Of a stretch of 64,000 bases of DNA, positions 1-11,883 are shown piece by piece. Below the pieces are notes generated by a model. The model ran no database searches. It was not told where the DNA came from and saw only the letters and a program-made list of their open reading frames with translations. The first letter of the stretch is position 1. Every line of letters starts with the position of its first letter. Origin of the DNA: Symsagittifera roscoffensis (lineage: Eukaryota; Xenacoelomorpha; Acoela; Convolutidae); NCBI RefSeq assembly GCF_963678635.1, contig NC_087063.1, positions 73,553,617 to 73,617,616 of the forward strand, in the 5' to 3' direction. A program made the translations under genes and the position numbers.

Positions 1-1860
1 GATTAGAAAAAAAGACAAGGATAGCCAGTTACTCTGCGGTCTTGAAAAATACAAAAATATTTTCTCAAATTGGTGTCGTTCTAAAAGTACTCTTAAACGC
101 TCATGACTCGTTCTTGACTCTTAAAAATTTCTTTTAGTTTTATAAAAATTCAAATGTTAATTTTTTTTGAAGTACTATGGAGTTTTGTGTATGAAAATGC
201 GCACAAAAATGGATTCAGTGAAACTAGAAAAGCAACAAAATTAAATTAAAAAACCTGTTTTAAACTGAAAAAAAAATTGACAGCAAACGTCACTCACGAT
301 ATCAAGTTAAGCTAGGTAAGAAAGTTGAATATTCTTGACACTTGGAAAGCATTTTTTAAAATGAAACAAAGAAATGCTTTTTTGAAGGAATAGATAATTC
401 TAAAATTGAACGAGAGGTGTATAAAGATTTTTGGTTATTAACAAGAGAAAAAATATAAGAAGACGGCCTAATAAAATTATTCGTCTAAAACGATAGTTAC
501 CTGGGATAGGGTTATCTAACACTAATTTTTGATGTTGGAAAAGTAGAAATTCAAACAAACTTTTGCAAAATGAGGAGTCTAAGCTTAATAATTACATTGA
601 TACTCTACGCGATCCTTATAATTCTGAAAATTGACAGTAGTTCTGAAAATTGACACTAGTTCTGAAAATCGACACCAAATGAGAAATTAAGCAATCAACT
701 AGCAAATTAATTGGATCAACTTAACAATCATGCGCCCATCCCCCCTCCCCTCCCCTAACATGCGACCACCCCCACCCCTACAACTCCCCCTCAAGAATTA
801 AATTCACTTCAATTAACTAAGCGCTGCATGTAAAATGCTTCAATCTGATTGGCTGAAAATTCGAACTCAAGACAAAGCTAACATCCTCGCCTCTAAACAT
901 TTGGTGGGGGGTTATAGGGAAGGATGTTAACTTGGTCAAATTTAATTAGTGAGTTTGTTCGAAATGCATATTTTATACAGAATTAATATTCAAAATTACA
1001 ACTTGGCTGAGGGGGATATAGTTAAAGAGATCCTGGAATTGTATGATTGATCCATATTTTGCGAATAATGGTTTAGTTTTTCCGGTATTTTTTCACTTGT
1101 ACTTATTTGAATTTTCTGTTTGGATTGTTATGCTAGCCGACACAATTTCCACTTTTAAAACTTTTATGCTAGTCAGGCTTTATGCTAGTCGATACACCGC
1201 CCACTAGTTAGATGTTTTGGTGACTCTTACACCAATTAGTTGTATTAAAAAGTGGAAGACACTGAAAAAAAGGCAAACTTGTCTCTTAGGAATCCTTTCA
1301 AGAATGCAGTGAAGAATTAGCAGTGAATTTTTTTTGCAATAACCTATTATTATATTCAGTTAATAGAATTTTCATTAATTTAAGAAACTATTGAAATGAC
1401 GCTGCAGTCCAGAAAAAAATTTATAATTTTGATAGAACTACTGGCAATTCAACTAAAAGAACCAGTTAACTTGTCATTTGACAATGGCTTAGAATGCGCA
1501 ACTTCTTTTTAATCATGAAAAACCTCTCAGAGGCTGGTCATTTGCAAAAAAGACTAACTCAAATGCAGAATAGAAACAGCTGAAAGAACTAGTTAGAACA
1601 ACATGGATTTTGAGGCTTTTGATGACGAAAGCTGATTAGTTTTCTAGGATTCTAACGACGTTTCTCATGGATACAGCAAGCAGCCATTTGGACGAGCGCT
1701 TTGGCCCGATTGACTGTCGTTGAAGGACCTGGTTGCTCATTTGTTACGTCCGTTCAACTTCATCTTGGTTAGCTTTTAATTACCAGCCTTTTAGTTTAAC
1801 GGAACCACTAACTGCCTAACATTAACCCAACAACGGGAAATCTTCACAAAGACTGTATTT
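1..1860. other. AT-rich non-coding stretch
   Basis: No supportable gene. Two small repeats are visible: about three copies of TTCTGAAAATTGACA spaced about 20 bp apart at 621-675, and TTTATGCTAGTC-like repeats at 1128-1190. A C-rich patch lies at 728-790. The short open frames look like chance. Confidence 0.6.
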
Positions 1861-1866
1861 TTTATT
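1861..1866 (-). promoter_or_regulatory. Polyadenylation signal AATAAA (minus strand)
   Basis: The plus strand reads TTTATT, so the minus strand reads AATAAA. It lies about 37 bases downstream of the TAG stop of the exon at 1903-2122, a plausible spacing for the end of a minus-strand transcript. Confidence 0.5.
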
Positions 1867-1902
1867 AGGATATTCCTCTTGCTGCGGTATGAATTTTGTT
1901 GG

Positions 1903-2122
1903 CTACCTGTCTTGATTTATGGTGAGGTTTCCATTGTTATAGACATAGTTCACCACTACATAGATTGGTCTATCGGGAGACACTATTCCATCTAACTTAG
2001 TGCCTACTAGTCTCTCCACCAACTCTTTTCCATTCATCCCCCCACTCTCTTCTGCAACTGAAGAAGAAATGAAGGACGAGGAAGTTGAGTAGTCGATGGT
2101 CGAATAGTCATCGTCTTGCATT
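1903..2122 (-). CDS. Likely 3'-terminal exon of an unrecognised acidic/Ser-rich protein
   Basis: A minus-strand frame of 73 codons runs from an acceptor (TTTCTCAG, exon starting AATGCAAG at 2122) to a TAG stop at 1903. The N-terminal half is rich in D, S, T and Y (QDDDYSTIDYSTSSS). The C-terminal half is more ordered (PIYVVVNYVYNNGN). The exon enters in phase 2, which fits the GTAATC donor of the exon at 6163-6384; the join reads through as valine then methionine. AATAAA follows just downstream. A donor-like CAG|GTAGCC overlaps the stop, so the exon might instead be internal. I do not recognise the family. Confidence 0.5.
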
Positions 2123-2485
2123 CTGAGAAATATTGGCTCTTATCATCCCAGGAAACGAGAAGGGCGGGGAACCCGAAAAGTGGAAGGGCAGGTGGTACTC
2201 AGCGCTCGGAGAAACGTTTGCTAGATAGTTTTCGAGCTCATGTGCGACTTTCATCTGCGACTTTCGCAAATTTTTTGGTTAATACTTTAGATAAAAAAAA
2301 GCGACAAACGCATTTACGACGCAATTGCACAAAAATATTTCACATATTTTTTAGTGCACATACTTTTTAATTATATACCAGATTTTTGACGAGTAAAACA
2401 AAATTTTATCATAATTAAGTTCATTTCGATGTCGTAGCTACAATGTTCAGTGTATGATATGCATTTTAGGTCCAAATTAAAATCT

Positions 2486-2812
2486 TGGTTTGGGTGACCA
2501 AAATGTTTTCAGTTGAGCAGAAACCATTTTTATTCAAATCAGGGGCGCCGAAATATACTAATTTTGAGGGGAAAACGCGCGCCGAAAAAAGAAACGCGAT
2601 TTTATGGTCAAAACTTTCCAAAAAACGCCTTTTTTGGCCTGGTTTTTCAAAATTTGAATCCGGCGCAGAAAATTTGGCCAAAAAGTGTCTTTTTAATGAC
2701 TTGGGAGCGCTCGAAAAATCAATTTGGTCCACCAAAAAAAATTCGACAAAACTTTCGAAAAGTTTTTGAAACTGCGCCCCCTTGAGAAAATCCCAGATCC
2801 GCCCCTGATTCA
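2486..2812 (-). repeat. Dispersed 'GGATCT...GGCGCG' block, diverged inverted copy
   Basis: Read on the minus strand it starts GGGGCGGATCTGGGATTTTC and contains ACCAAATTGATTTTTCGAGC, TTTTCTGCGCCG and GGCGCGCG in the same order as the blocks at 41993-42350, 43555-43870 and in every unit of the 1.53-kb array. Overlapping open frames on both strands here come from this repeat and are not genes. Confidence 0.75.
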
Positions 2813-3439
2813 ATCTGACACTAGTTAAACCGTTTTAAAAAAACTCTGAAAATTTTGTCGTTCATAATAAAAACGCAAGTTTTACAATTTTTCAAAGTTT
2901 TTTAAGCTAACTAAAAGCCAATTTTTTATCGCCACTGTTTTAATTGGTTCAAAGAGCCACAGGAATAAGTTTTTTTTCCAATATTTTTTTGAAGTTGTAC
3001 GAGAAATTGTACATTTGTTGTATGGAATTGTATGCTAAGAGTTTTTGGTTTATGCAGGCCAACACAGGATCCTAGCTTTGCTCTCAGACAGATAGCCAAC
3101 CAAATTGCTTGTCTAAGAAGGTAACACGAACTGCAAAACGTTGTTTTACTTGAAAAAAAAAACTCATTTTCTAACGTTCTGATTCGACGCTTTATGCTTC
3201 ATGTTTCCGAAATATTTTCGATTCAGTGTAAGATAACAAAACTGTCAAAAAAGGGCACAGCTTAAGCTGGAGATACCTGTTGAGTATGAAGGAATTTGTT
3301 GTATTGATGCGGGATGAAATGGGTTAATTTCAAACTTTCGAAAAAATGGACTTCATCCAAAACCTTCGTTCTTTCTCTAATAAGTAGAAATGAGGGAGGC
3401 TCCGCTTCTTTAGGAACAATTGTTGCAACTGGGTCTTTT

Positions 3440-4440
3440 GATTGAACCCTTTATCTCAGGTTTGATAGGGTAATCTTCAAGAAAACTCAAAATAGTTCTG
3501 AAAAACGCTCAAAAGTTCAAAGACTTGACTTTTGAAGTAGGTCATTGCTGCTTAGGCAGAATGATTCCAAAATCCAATTTCTCGATTGAACACACAACAA
3601 AAAACTGGCAGGGTAGTTTTCGGGTAATTTTAAAAAACCAAAAAACATCAATTTTTCAAAAATTTGATTTTTGAAGGCCATAATTTTTTTCTAGAAAATG
3701 AGCGTAGCTTTCCCAGAGACTTTTTTTTATTCAACTTTTGATATCAGATTTGGTGCGATAGTTATCGAGGAAGTCAACAATTTTCAAAGAAAAAACATTC
3801 AAAAAATCAAAAGTTTGACTTTTCTGATAGTCATATTTTTTTGTCTGAAACACAAACAGTTTTTGGATTGAACTCAAAAATCTAGATTTTGGAGGGTAAT
3901 TTGGGAGAAAAATCAAAAGTTTTTGAAAAACAGGCAAAAAATTTTGACTTCTCAAAAGGCCATACATTTTTTTATAAATTGGGCGTAGACGCTAACGCAA
4001 AGGAATTTCTCACGTCCTCCTTTTTTGATTCAAGCCAAGTTTTCAGAGTTGGAAGGGTATTTTTCTCAAAAAATCTCAAACAGTGGTTGAAAATCAAAAC
4101 TTTGACTTTTCTGTGAGCCATAATTTTTCGTGTAAAAAAATTGGGCGTAGCCACATATGTAAGGGAGTTTTTCACAGTCCATTCTAACCATTACAGCAAA
4201 ATCTTAGAAGAGAAATAAAATCTTCAAAAATCTGGGTCGAAAACTACCACAAAGATTTTTTGAAGTCTGTAGAAAGTGCGGTAAGGTAGACATAAAGTGG
4301 AAAATTATACATGCAGGCAGGAGTGTGGGCGATCTTACCATTGGTACTACTTTTTTTAAAATAGATTGAGTGGTTTTTGAGAAAAATTGAATTTTTTGAG
4401 AAAAGTGTAGGAAACCAAAAACCATACATTTTTTATAATA
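3440..4440. repeat. Degenerate tandem repeat, period about 150 bp
   Basis: The motif TTGACTTTTCT...GCCATAATTTTT recurs at about 3525 (partial), 3665, 3815, 3945, 4100 and 4415 (partial). It is followed in several copies by TTGGGCGTAG and preceded by GGGTAATTTxxxxGAAAAAATCAAAAGTTT. That makes about five to six copies in one orientation, well diverged from each other. Open frames in this interval follow the repeat. Confidence 0.65.
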
Positions 4441-5129
4441 TCTATTTTAAAAACTAATATTTTTGACCTGCTCGCGCAATGAAATGAGAGACAACCTTTA
4501 ATTAGCTCATCTGAAGTACGGTTTTTAATGCTGAAAAAATTAGTTATTTGTTCTAACTAATCGAGTAGAAAACAATTTTGGATTATTGTCGTTTTTTTCC
4601 AGCCATTTTTGACTACCTCAAGGAGAGCTCGTAGGTGGTCAAGTGGGGTATTATATCAAAGCCTATTTGGTTGTGGTTTGGATTCTAAAAAAACTTTTCG
4701 ACAAACTTTTTTTCAGTTCGGACTAAATAAGAGGAGGAGGAAGTTAGCTGAGAATTTGAAGTCCCAATTTTTGTCTACTTGAGTTTTACCGCTTTTTTGA
4801 CGTTTTATAAATATGGTTACAGCTCTTTCCTGTTTTTTTAGACAGCCAAAATAGCAAATATAAATTACTTTTTTGATTTAACAATTAGTCTTTAACTGAA
4901 TTTCTTTTTGTTAATCAATTTATCGGCGCATTCTGTGCTACTTGCGCAGCAAGCGACTACCCTTGTTTTTTTTTCCAGCTCAATTAGCGAGTCTTAATAG
5001 AGATCAAAAGTTAAGTGTCATCTCGTGCGGAATGCAAAAGTTTCATGCATTTAGTTTTGAAACAAAAACCAACATTTTTTTTGAGTTCAGTCTTTAGATC
5101 AAATTCAAAGTTTCAAGGTTCAAAATCAT

Positions 5130-5365
5130 CTATTCCAACAAAATTTTCCACACCCGTGTCTCGAGTGAATAAAGTAAAGCATGCGCCTTAAAATGAGTAG
5201 CCAACATTTCGACAGTTGCGTCTTCAACTTTGTCCGGCTCTGAGTCATCGGCTGAGAAACTGATGGGAGTGGGGGATCTGCTAGTGATGACTGGATAAGA
5301 CAGTCGAGGAGGCATTAGTCGTTCCACAGAAAACGAACAGTTCTCACTCTCACCATCATCATCAA
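5130..5365 (-). CDS. Candidate exon, Ser/Pro/acidic protein, ending in TAG
   Basis: The minus-strand frame is open back to 5585. The codon-like part runs from a possible acceptor GTAGCAGCAG (5366 side, incoming phase 1) to TAG at 5130. Residues include VDDDGESENCSF, SRSPTPISFSADDSEPDK and a helical end EMLATHFKAHALLYSLE. Composition resembles the neighbouring exons (Ser-rich with an acidic patch) and a 151-codon open run is long for such AT-rich DNA. Its phase does not join the exon at 6163-6384, so it may be an alternative last exon, belong to a transcript with unseen exons, or be chance. Confidence 0.35.
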
Positions 5366-6162
5366 CTGCTGCTACACTTAGCTCACGAGTCCAGTTTGAA
5401 TTTAAGGGGCAGAAAAAAGATAAAAGAGACTTTCCTGTTATACCCCTCCCTCCAGATAGTTTAAAAAAGCGTTGATTGGTTGAGAGTTTTTCCGCATTTG
5501 GTAGTCCGCAATTGGTAGTCTTTCGCGCATGAGAGTAGTCCCCAAATAGGAAGATAGGGGGGAAAAAGGTCAGGTGGCAGAACAAAATTCGACGTCTCGG
5601 AAGTCTGGATTAGTTTTTTTCAATCGATTTGATTGCAATTTGAGTCAATTAGCTCTCAACTCAGTTGCGGATTTAGAGGGAGGGACACGGACACCCTCTT
5701 CTGGGTTACGGCCCAATCACCACCCAAAGGCTCCTTATTTGGTTTTATTTTAGGATCCTAACTTTTGTCGACCAACCCACTAACATATTTTTGAAGGCGC
5801 GCAGCGCAGTACACTAAATTTTTAAATATTGCGCCGAAAAAGAGATTTTTTGTTCAAACATTCAAAAAATTGCTTCAAAATGTTTTTTTTTTGGCTTTTT
5901 TTCAAAATTTTTATGCGACATTGATATTTTTTTGCAAAATGGGGTTTATTTATGTTTTTGGAGACCAAAAAAATTGTGATTTTCATCAACCTAATTAAAA
6001 ACAAAATTTCTGAAAGGTCTTCATGAACCTATTGATAATATCTGGAATAAAAGTTTTCTTGCATTCGATGAAAAAGTTTCGAATAACGCTATAGGATATA
6101 AGAAGAAATTAAGCTTCTATCGAAAGATAGTGAGTTTTAAAATTTGAACAAAAAATGATTAC

Positions 6163-6384
6163 ACTGGGTTTCGGGTGTCTTTTTGCCCTAATGAACCAAT
6201 CAATCTTGGACTAGATTGCTGGCCTTTCTTGTTCGTGCTCGCATTGGCTCTTGCATCTACAATTTCGGCCACTTCGGCTGTGACTGACCGAAGAAAAGTC
6301 TCGGCCACTTCCTCGTAGATGTCTTCTTTGTCATCGCCCTCGAGAGACTTTTGAGGAGAGAAACAGTTCAACAAGTCAAATCGT
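6163..6384 (-). CDS. Likely internal exon, acidic/Ala-rich segment
   Basis: The exon starts after CTTGCAG (incoming phase 2) and ends at CCCAGT|GTAATC (outgoing phase 2), 222 bases with no stop. It encodes SLEGDDKEDIYEEVAETF followed by a helix-prone run VTAEVAEIVDARANAS. The phase matches the exon at 1903-2122. The link to the upstream chain ending at 11884 (outgoing phase 1) is missing, so at least one further exon should lie between. A weak candidate is the open run at about 6545-6626 on the same strand (MSTSECGDHAVPRR, possible donor GTATAT), but its phase was not resolved. Confidence 0.5.
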
Positions 6385-6626
6385 CTGCAAGTCGAGTTTT
6401 CGGTGGAGGAAAGAGTACATTTTTTTCAAAAAAAAAGAACTGAGTGAATGTTTTTGTAGTAAAAATGAGTCTTTTTGTAGTAAAAAGGAAAAAAGTGGCC
6501 GCCAAAGTTGAGATAAAATCCAAATTTAGGTGACAATATACTTATTCGACTTTTTGATTCTTCGACTTGATGATCTTTTTTCACCCTTCTAGGAACTGCG
6601 TGGTCCCCGCATTCGGATGTCGACAT

Positions 6627-8820
6627 TTTTTACGATTGGTTTCGCTTTAATTACCTTATGCTGAGTTTGGTTTTCAAGCTGTTAAAGCCAACTGTGATTG
6701 ATTTTGAAGCAGTGACTTTAGATGCCAGTAAGGAAAGTCATGTTGAGTTTAGAATATCAAAAAGTCACTAGTTAATTGATAAATTTACGGTCGGCGGCAA
6801 AGCATTATCGATGTTGTATACCAAAGCCCATGTATTATCTAAGATGTATACCAATTTTAAAATTAAACATTATTATGCAATAAAATTTTTGAACAAGCAA
6901 ACAAACAAAACTGAAAGTATAGAATACGCGTTGGGAGAAAACTTTTCAAACGTATGTGTTTTTCAAATGTTTTTATACCAGATAAGCTTAAGTTATACTG
7001 CATCTCGAAATGTGTTCACAGCTCGACACTTTGTCTCGATTTGTGTCACAAATTTTCTCGATGCAATAGATAGCTGTTGTTTGTTTTTAAGGTTTGCAAT
7101 TATTTTTAAGGTTTGCAATTAGAGTTTTTTATCTTTTCCGAGCGATTCAGGCATATTTATTCTGCAAAAGTTAAAAATACCCGCCTTGCACAGAAAAAAT
7201 AAATCAAATAAAGCATTTGGGGGCAACCGCCTAGCAGTTTGTGTGTATGTTTGAGAAGTTAAAATTGCTTCATTTTTTCACGAACGCTAATCGATTGTCT
7301 TTGCGCGTAAAGCATTTTTTGCCACAAAAATTAAAGCAGGATTTTGCAAAATAAATTATAAAGATGCATAATAGTCTGAAGAATCTTGTAAGATTTTTGC
7401 AAGAAGTTGCAAGATAACGTTCCCTATTCTTCTAAAGGAAATGCGATTACTAATTTACGCTTATATTTGACTGACGTCGTAATCATCAACTCGAGTGGCC
7501 AGAGCAAGGTTTTGTGAATAAAAAAGAAGTTTTTTACGCTAAAAAATCAAGGCTGTAGATTGTTAAAACGGGTTTTTAGAAAGTTTGGAATTAGCCCTTC
7601 TCTCAGATTGTCATTTAGAAACATTTTGCGATCATTTAATTTCACTAGATTAGAACAGGCAAAGTTTCACTCAATAAAGAAAAACAAGAGCCAAATTCAC
7701 ATCAGCATATCCACGCAACATGAAACTACAGATATCGTTGATACTTTTTTGTTTATTATTTTATGCAATGCAATTCGTTTTTGACAATCCACCCATTTAA
7801 CATATCATGTCAAACAAAAACCATTTTTCATAAAATGAAACTTCTGGGTTGCTTGAGAGCGTTTTAAAAAGTATTGCAGTACAGAAGAATGAGAAAAAGT
7901 TCAATTTTGCAATCAAATTCAAGCGCGTTTTCTGAAAAACTATCGAAAACCGCAAAAAGACATCCCAGGCCCCATGTGAACAATCTATTTCCAAAATAGA
8001 CCAAGTTAACCTTCTCCTCCCTAAAATTAATTGGCAAGTTTAAGCAGTAAGACATAAAATTACCATGTTCAAATATGATTGGCTGAAAAGTATTACTTTT
8101 TAAACGAGTGAATTTTCCTTCCTAGATTGATTTAGAATGAATTTGTTCACATGGCCTCATCCTAGTTTTTATTTAAAACTGGAATGTTGTTTTTGCTTTT
8201 AATTGACAATAAAATTTAGAAAAAAAAATGAAAACCATGTTGCTAAAAATAATTTATAAAAATATAATATGGTAGTGTCTTCATCACTAACCAGAAGGTT
8301 TGATTGACAGTAATTTGAAAAAATTAGAACAATTTAAAAAAGAAGAAATTGAAACAAGGTAAGCCGGTTACTGTGCAGGTAGCACAGAATATTCCGACCG
8401 AAGTCTTAAATAAATACAAAAAAATTTTTCATATTAGTGTCCTTTTTATTCGGCGTGTTGTGACAAAAGAAGCTGAATGAAAATCTTGAAACAATCATAT
8501 TCGACAGTCATATTATAATTAACAAATTGAAAAAAAAAATTGCAGAAAAATGAAAAAAATGAAAAACGAAAAAAAATCAAGAGTTTCAAAAATTTTTTCA
8601 ATTTTCTTGCAGTTTTTTGAATTTGTGAAGTTCTTAATTCCAAAAAAGGTCTAGAATACTCAAAAAAATTAACGTTACTCGAGTAAAACTAAGTTTTTTA
8701 CGTTTTATATTGAGCTATTGTAAGCGGTTAAGCCATTAAAAAACTATTGTAAGTTTCGCTTTATTCGCTCGAATTAAGACCTAAAAACCAAAAATTTCAA
8801 ACTGTTTTCTCTCGACACTG
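6627..8820. other. AT-rich non-coding stretch
   Basis: No gene could be supported. The plus-strand open run at 6811-7122 has no splice or composition support. A short direct duplication (TTTTTAAGGTTTGCAATTA, twice) sits at 7085-7121. Confidence 0.5.
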
Positions 8821-8824
8821 AAAA

Positions 8825-8935
8825 CTTGTTTGATATTTTTAAGAGTTGTTCGAATCATGACTGAAAGGGCTTTTATATGATATATTACTCAACTCTCTTT
8901 GATGATTATTTGTGGTAGCTGATTTTGCGTGGAAC
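8825..8935 (+). repeat. Dispersed repeat D, copy 1
   Basis: Shares CGAATCATGACTGAAAG, CTTTTATATGATATAT and GATTTTGCGTGG, in that order, with an inverted copy at 20818-20932. A further plus-orientation copy runs off the window end at 63928-64000. Confidence 0.7.
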
Positions 8936-9370
8936 AAAAAGCTAAAACTTTCTCGAATGCAAAGTTCCTTCCATTTTTCAAATGATCGGAACAAAAATGT
9001 GACGAGAAGGCAAATCAGAAACAAAATTTTAAAAAAGACGAAATTGTTTTTTTTTTCAATTTTTTGAAAAAGATTGATTCAGAAAATTTACTTTAACTTG
9101 CATTTAAAGCAAACAAAAAAAATCAACCACGAGGGGTCAATCTGGCTTTTTAAATTATACCAAACTCGATACTCTTTTCTGTTGCCAATATTGACAACTT
9201 TTATTTATTATTTTATTTTTGCCCTTTAATCTTCTGAGGGCGAAATCTACTCTTTGCCTAATTCAGCCAGCCCAAAGAGGGCCTAGATCGCAACAGTGGG
9301 CAAATTTGGATGCGACTATGGTTGAAGTAATATGAGGCCCAGGGCAGCTAGAAAGTAATCCCCTGAAACA

Positions 9371-9826
9371 GTGGAAAACTCAAAACAACTCGATAGCTTG
9401 TATTATGGACTGACGGCGATAGAGAGCCCAGTGAATAGCCGTACATACAGAGTCGACACGCCACGGGTTGCGAGCCAAATTCAGGGGCTGGAAGTAACAG
9501 AACATCCAAAAGTGATGACAAAGACGGAGAAAATCGTGCCGTATTCGAGCTCAGAAGGAGGATGTGCTTTGCGACCGGAGGTGACTCAGTGGAGTGTACT
9601 GGAGAAGCCGGTGGCACTATCGCCAGTGGAAGAAGTAGCATAACCAGAACAAGTCGTAATACGGGAATCATCAGAAATGGATACGCAGATGCAATACCAA
9701 GTGGAGGAGTCACCAAATAAGGGAGAAGAGCCCATGTCAACTATTCTTCCTCGAAATGCATATGCCAAGAAAATTTGCAGTTCAAAGTTTTTCTACGAGG
9801 TGTGCAGATATGTGTTTGGCTTATAA
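9371..9826 (+). pseudogene. Broken open frame of unknown origin beside a giant palindrome
   Basis: One plus-strand frame of 151 codons, 9371-9826, is interrupted by a single TAA at 9641-9643 and ends at TAA 9824-9826. Base composition is richer in G+C than its surroundings, and residues are diverse and hydrophilic (for example VNSRTYRVDTPRVASQIQG, then EMDTQMQYQVEESPNKGEE after the stop). There is no Met at the left edge; an in-frame stop lies 15 bases upstream. The 3' end runs into the left arm of the palindrome at 9812-10705. I do not recognise a family. It could be a captured gene fragment or part of a decayed transposon gene. The antisense frame 9348-9740 is also open but looks like a shadow. 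Confidence 0.45.
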
Positions 9827-10705
9827 TTCTGGATTATATGTTTTTTTTTCATATAAAAACCTCCCGGATGATACATAACGTTTATTTTGGACTGTTTTAT
9901 TTATACCTAAGTTGCAAGTTGTCAAACCTAAAAGTTTTGTTGCCTATGACAGTTATAAGATTACTCAGTATAACTTCATGTATCGCAGTTATAAACTCAG
10001 AACATCAGTTCATAAATTTCAAGAGTTTCGCGCTGAACCTTTAATCTAAGCCACCAAATGAAGTGGAGAAAAAGTTTGTGGATGAATTTGAGCAAAATTT
10101 TTCTGAATTCCAAGCACTTGGACTTTTCCTCCAATGATATTAAAAGAAGATCTTTCTTTGAAATCCTCACATGTTGGCCAAATTGTTCATTAGTTTGAAT
10201 CAGTTTGAAGCTTCACAAAAGATGTTTACAAAAATAAATACGAGTCATTCGTGCACTAAGTAGAAATCTTTTCTCTTGTGCAGCAATCAAGCTCAAAGCA
10301 TTAAACTGATTCAAACTAATGCAATGTTTGGCAAACATGTGAGGACTTCGAAAAAAAGATTTTTCTCTTAATATCTGTGGAGGAAAAATCCAATTGCTTG
10401 GAATATAACAAAAATTAACTCAAACTCACCCACAAATTTTTTTCCAACTTCATTTGGTGCTTTATATTGAAGTTTCAGCGCGAAACTGTTAAAATATACG
10501 AACTGAGTTTTTGAGCTTATACATGCGATACATAAAGTTATACTGAATAATCATATAACTGTCAAAAGCAACAAAACTTTTTAAGTTTCACAACTTTCAA
10601 CATAGGTATAAATAAAAGCGTTTGAGTCGAGAATAAGACAGGCCAAAATAAACGTTATTGTATCATTCGGAAAATTTTTGTATAAAAAAACTCATAAGCC
10701 AGATT
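9812..10705. repeat. Giant imperfect inverted repeat (foldback)
   Basis: The left arm (about 9812-10225) and right arm (about 10272-10705) are near reverse complements along almost their whole length, with about 45 bases between them. Landmarks pair in mirrored order: GATGATACATAACGTTTATT (9868) with the complement at about 10645; CAGTATAACTTCATGTATCG (9967) with about 10530; TTTCGCGCTGAA (10025) with about 10478; CACCAAATGAAG (10052) with about 10450; CATTAGTTTGAATCAGTTT (10189) with about 10304. Small indels separate the arms. Transcribed, this would make a roughly 400-bp stem. Confidence 0.85.
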
Positions 10706-10774
10706 TTTTTTTGGTGTGCAGCTGTTTGTGTTTATTTGACAGCCGCATAAATTCGAAAAAGTATTGGGAATTCC

Positions 10775-11115
10775 AGACTGGCGCGACCGAAACTTGGCAA
10801 TTGATGACCGGAGCGACAGAAAAAAAACCACTGCAGTCGACGCGACTCAAAACACCGTCGGGACCAGCGCGACCTAAGGAAATGGCGCTACCGCTGCGGC
10901 TGACAAATTTTGGCCGACATGCGCGACTGAGGATAAACGCCGCGACATGTGCGACTGAGCAAAATACCAAAAGACTTTTCTTGAGACGCGCCAGCAGACT
11001 TTTCTTAAATCGCGCCGCTTCAGTTTTTTCTTAAGTTGCGCCATCAGTTTTATCTTGTGTCGCTCCGTCAGTTTTTTCTTAAGTCGCGCCATCAGTTTTT
11101 TCAAGTCGCAGACCT
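10775..11115. repeat. Inverted pair of degenerate ~24-bp minisatellites (GCGAC / GTCGC)
   Basis: From about 10782 to 10955 the core GCGAC recurs about seven times. From about 10995 to 11110 the reverse-complement core GTCGC recurs about six times in ~24-bp steps (AGTTTTTTCTTAAGTCGCGCC). The second half read on the minus strand encodes a repeating MARLKKKL-like octapeptide, a by-product of the repeat. The two halves face each other and could form an imperfect hairpin. Confidence 0.65.
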
Positions 11116-11883
11116 CGACCCGGGTGAAAAAAAACCATTGAAATCAAAAATATGCGAGCCTTAATAACGATCCAATCACAGCTTTCAGTCAAAAATACTT
11201 CGTTGGGAAAAAATGGGAGTGAACAATTTGATAGAAAGGTTCCAAGCAATCAGAACCGTCTCAAAGCGTAACAAACTTGAATTTGCTAAAAGACTTGTGC
11301 AAAAAACGGGGCTTTTTTACTCTTCACTACTTGCAAATTTTCACTAACAAAATTTTTGTCCGCATTGTCCGATTGTTATGAAAATTGGCCGACTAATTAG
11401 GCTATGACAAACATTGTAAGTCATGATATTTAACCTTGTAATCCTTTCTTTAAATCGCAAAACTGATGCTTATGTGAGATGGGAATAAAGTTAATGCTAA
11501 TCCTCAGAAGCCTGGCGGTGGGCATGGTATGTTTATAAACATTTCATGTCTCGGAACTGGCAAGCACCCATCACGAATCATCGGATGACTTCATCTGCGC
11601 ATTTTGTAATTGGCTTTAACTTCCTGGAGTTTTCATATTTTTGTCGGGAGTGGGGTAATCGTTGGGGGGGGGGGGGGGGGTATGTAAAACTCAACACCCG
11701 TGTTGCCCACCATAGAAGATAATGCGCAACCATATACATCCATGCATGATTTGTATGGAAAATGACTAACCATGCGCGTAGCACATACATTTGTTTCGAA
11801 AACCCTCAAAATAACTTTTTGGTGGTTTAAATTAGTAATAAAACGATTTCTCATCGTTATGCAAGCTGTCGGTAAGGTCTTAC
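11116..11883. other. Intron-like sequence with a G17 homopolymer
   Basis: No exon is supported. A run of 17 G at 11664-11680 makes a false poly-proline extension when the minus-strand frame of the next exon is read past its donor. Confidence 0.5.

Larger units (their letters stand above)
2123..5129. other. Intron-like AT-rich sequence with repeats
   Basis: No exon is supportable here. The stretch holds an inverted copy of the dispersed GGATCT block (2486-2812) and a degenerate ~150-bp tandem repeat (about 3440-4440). The rest is AT-rich sequence with many stops in every frame. Confidence 0.5.

Noticed and set aside
2466-2813. Three overlapping frames on both strands
   Set aside because: They lie within the inverted dispersed block C; no splice or composition support.
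11633-11883. Poly-proline extension of a minus-strand frame
   Set aside because: It comes from the G17 run read beyond a good GTAAGA donor; intronic.
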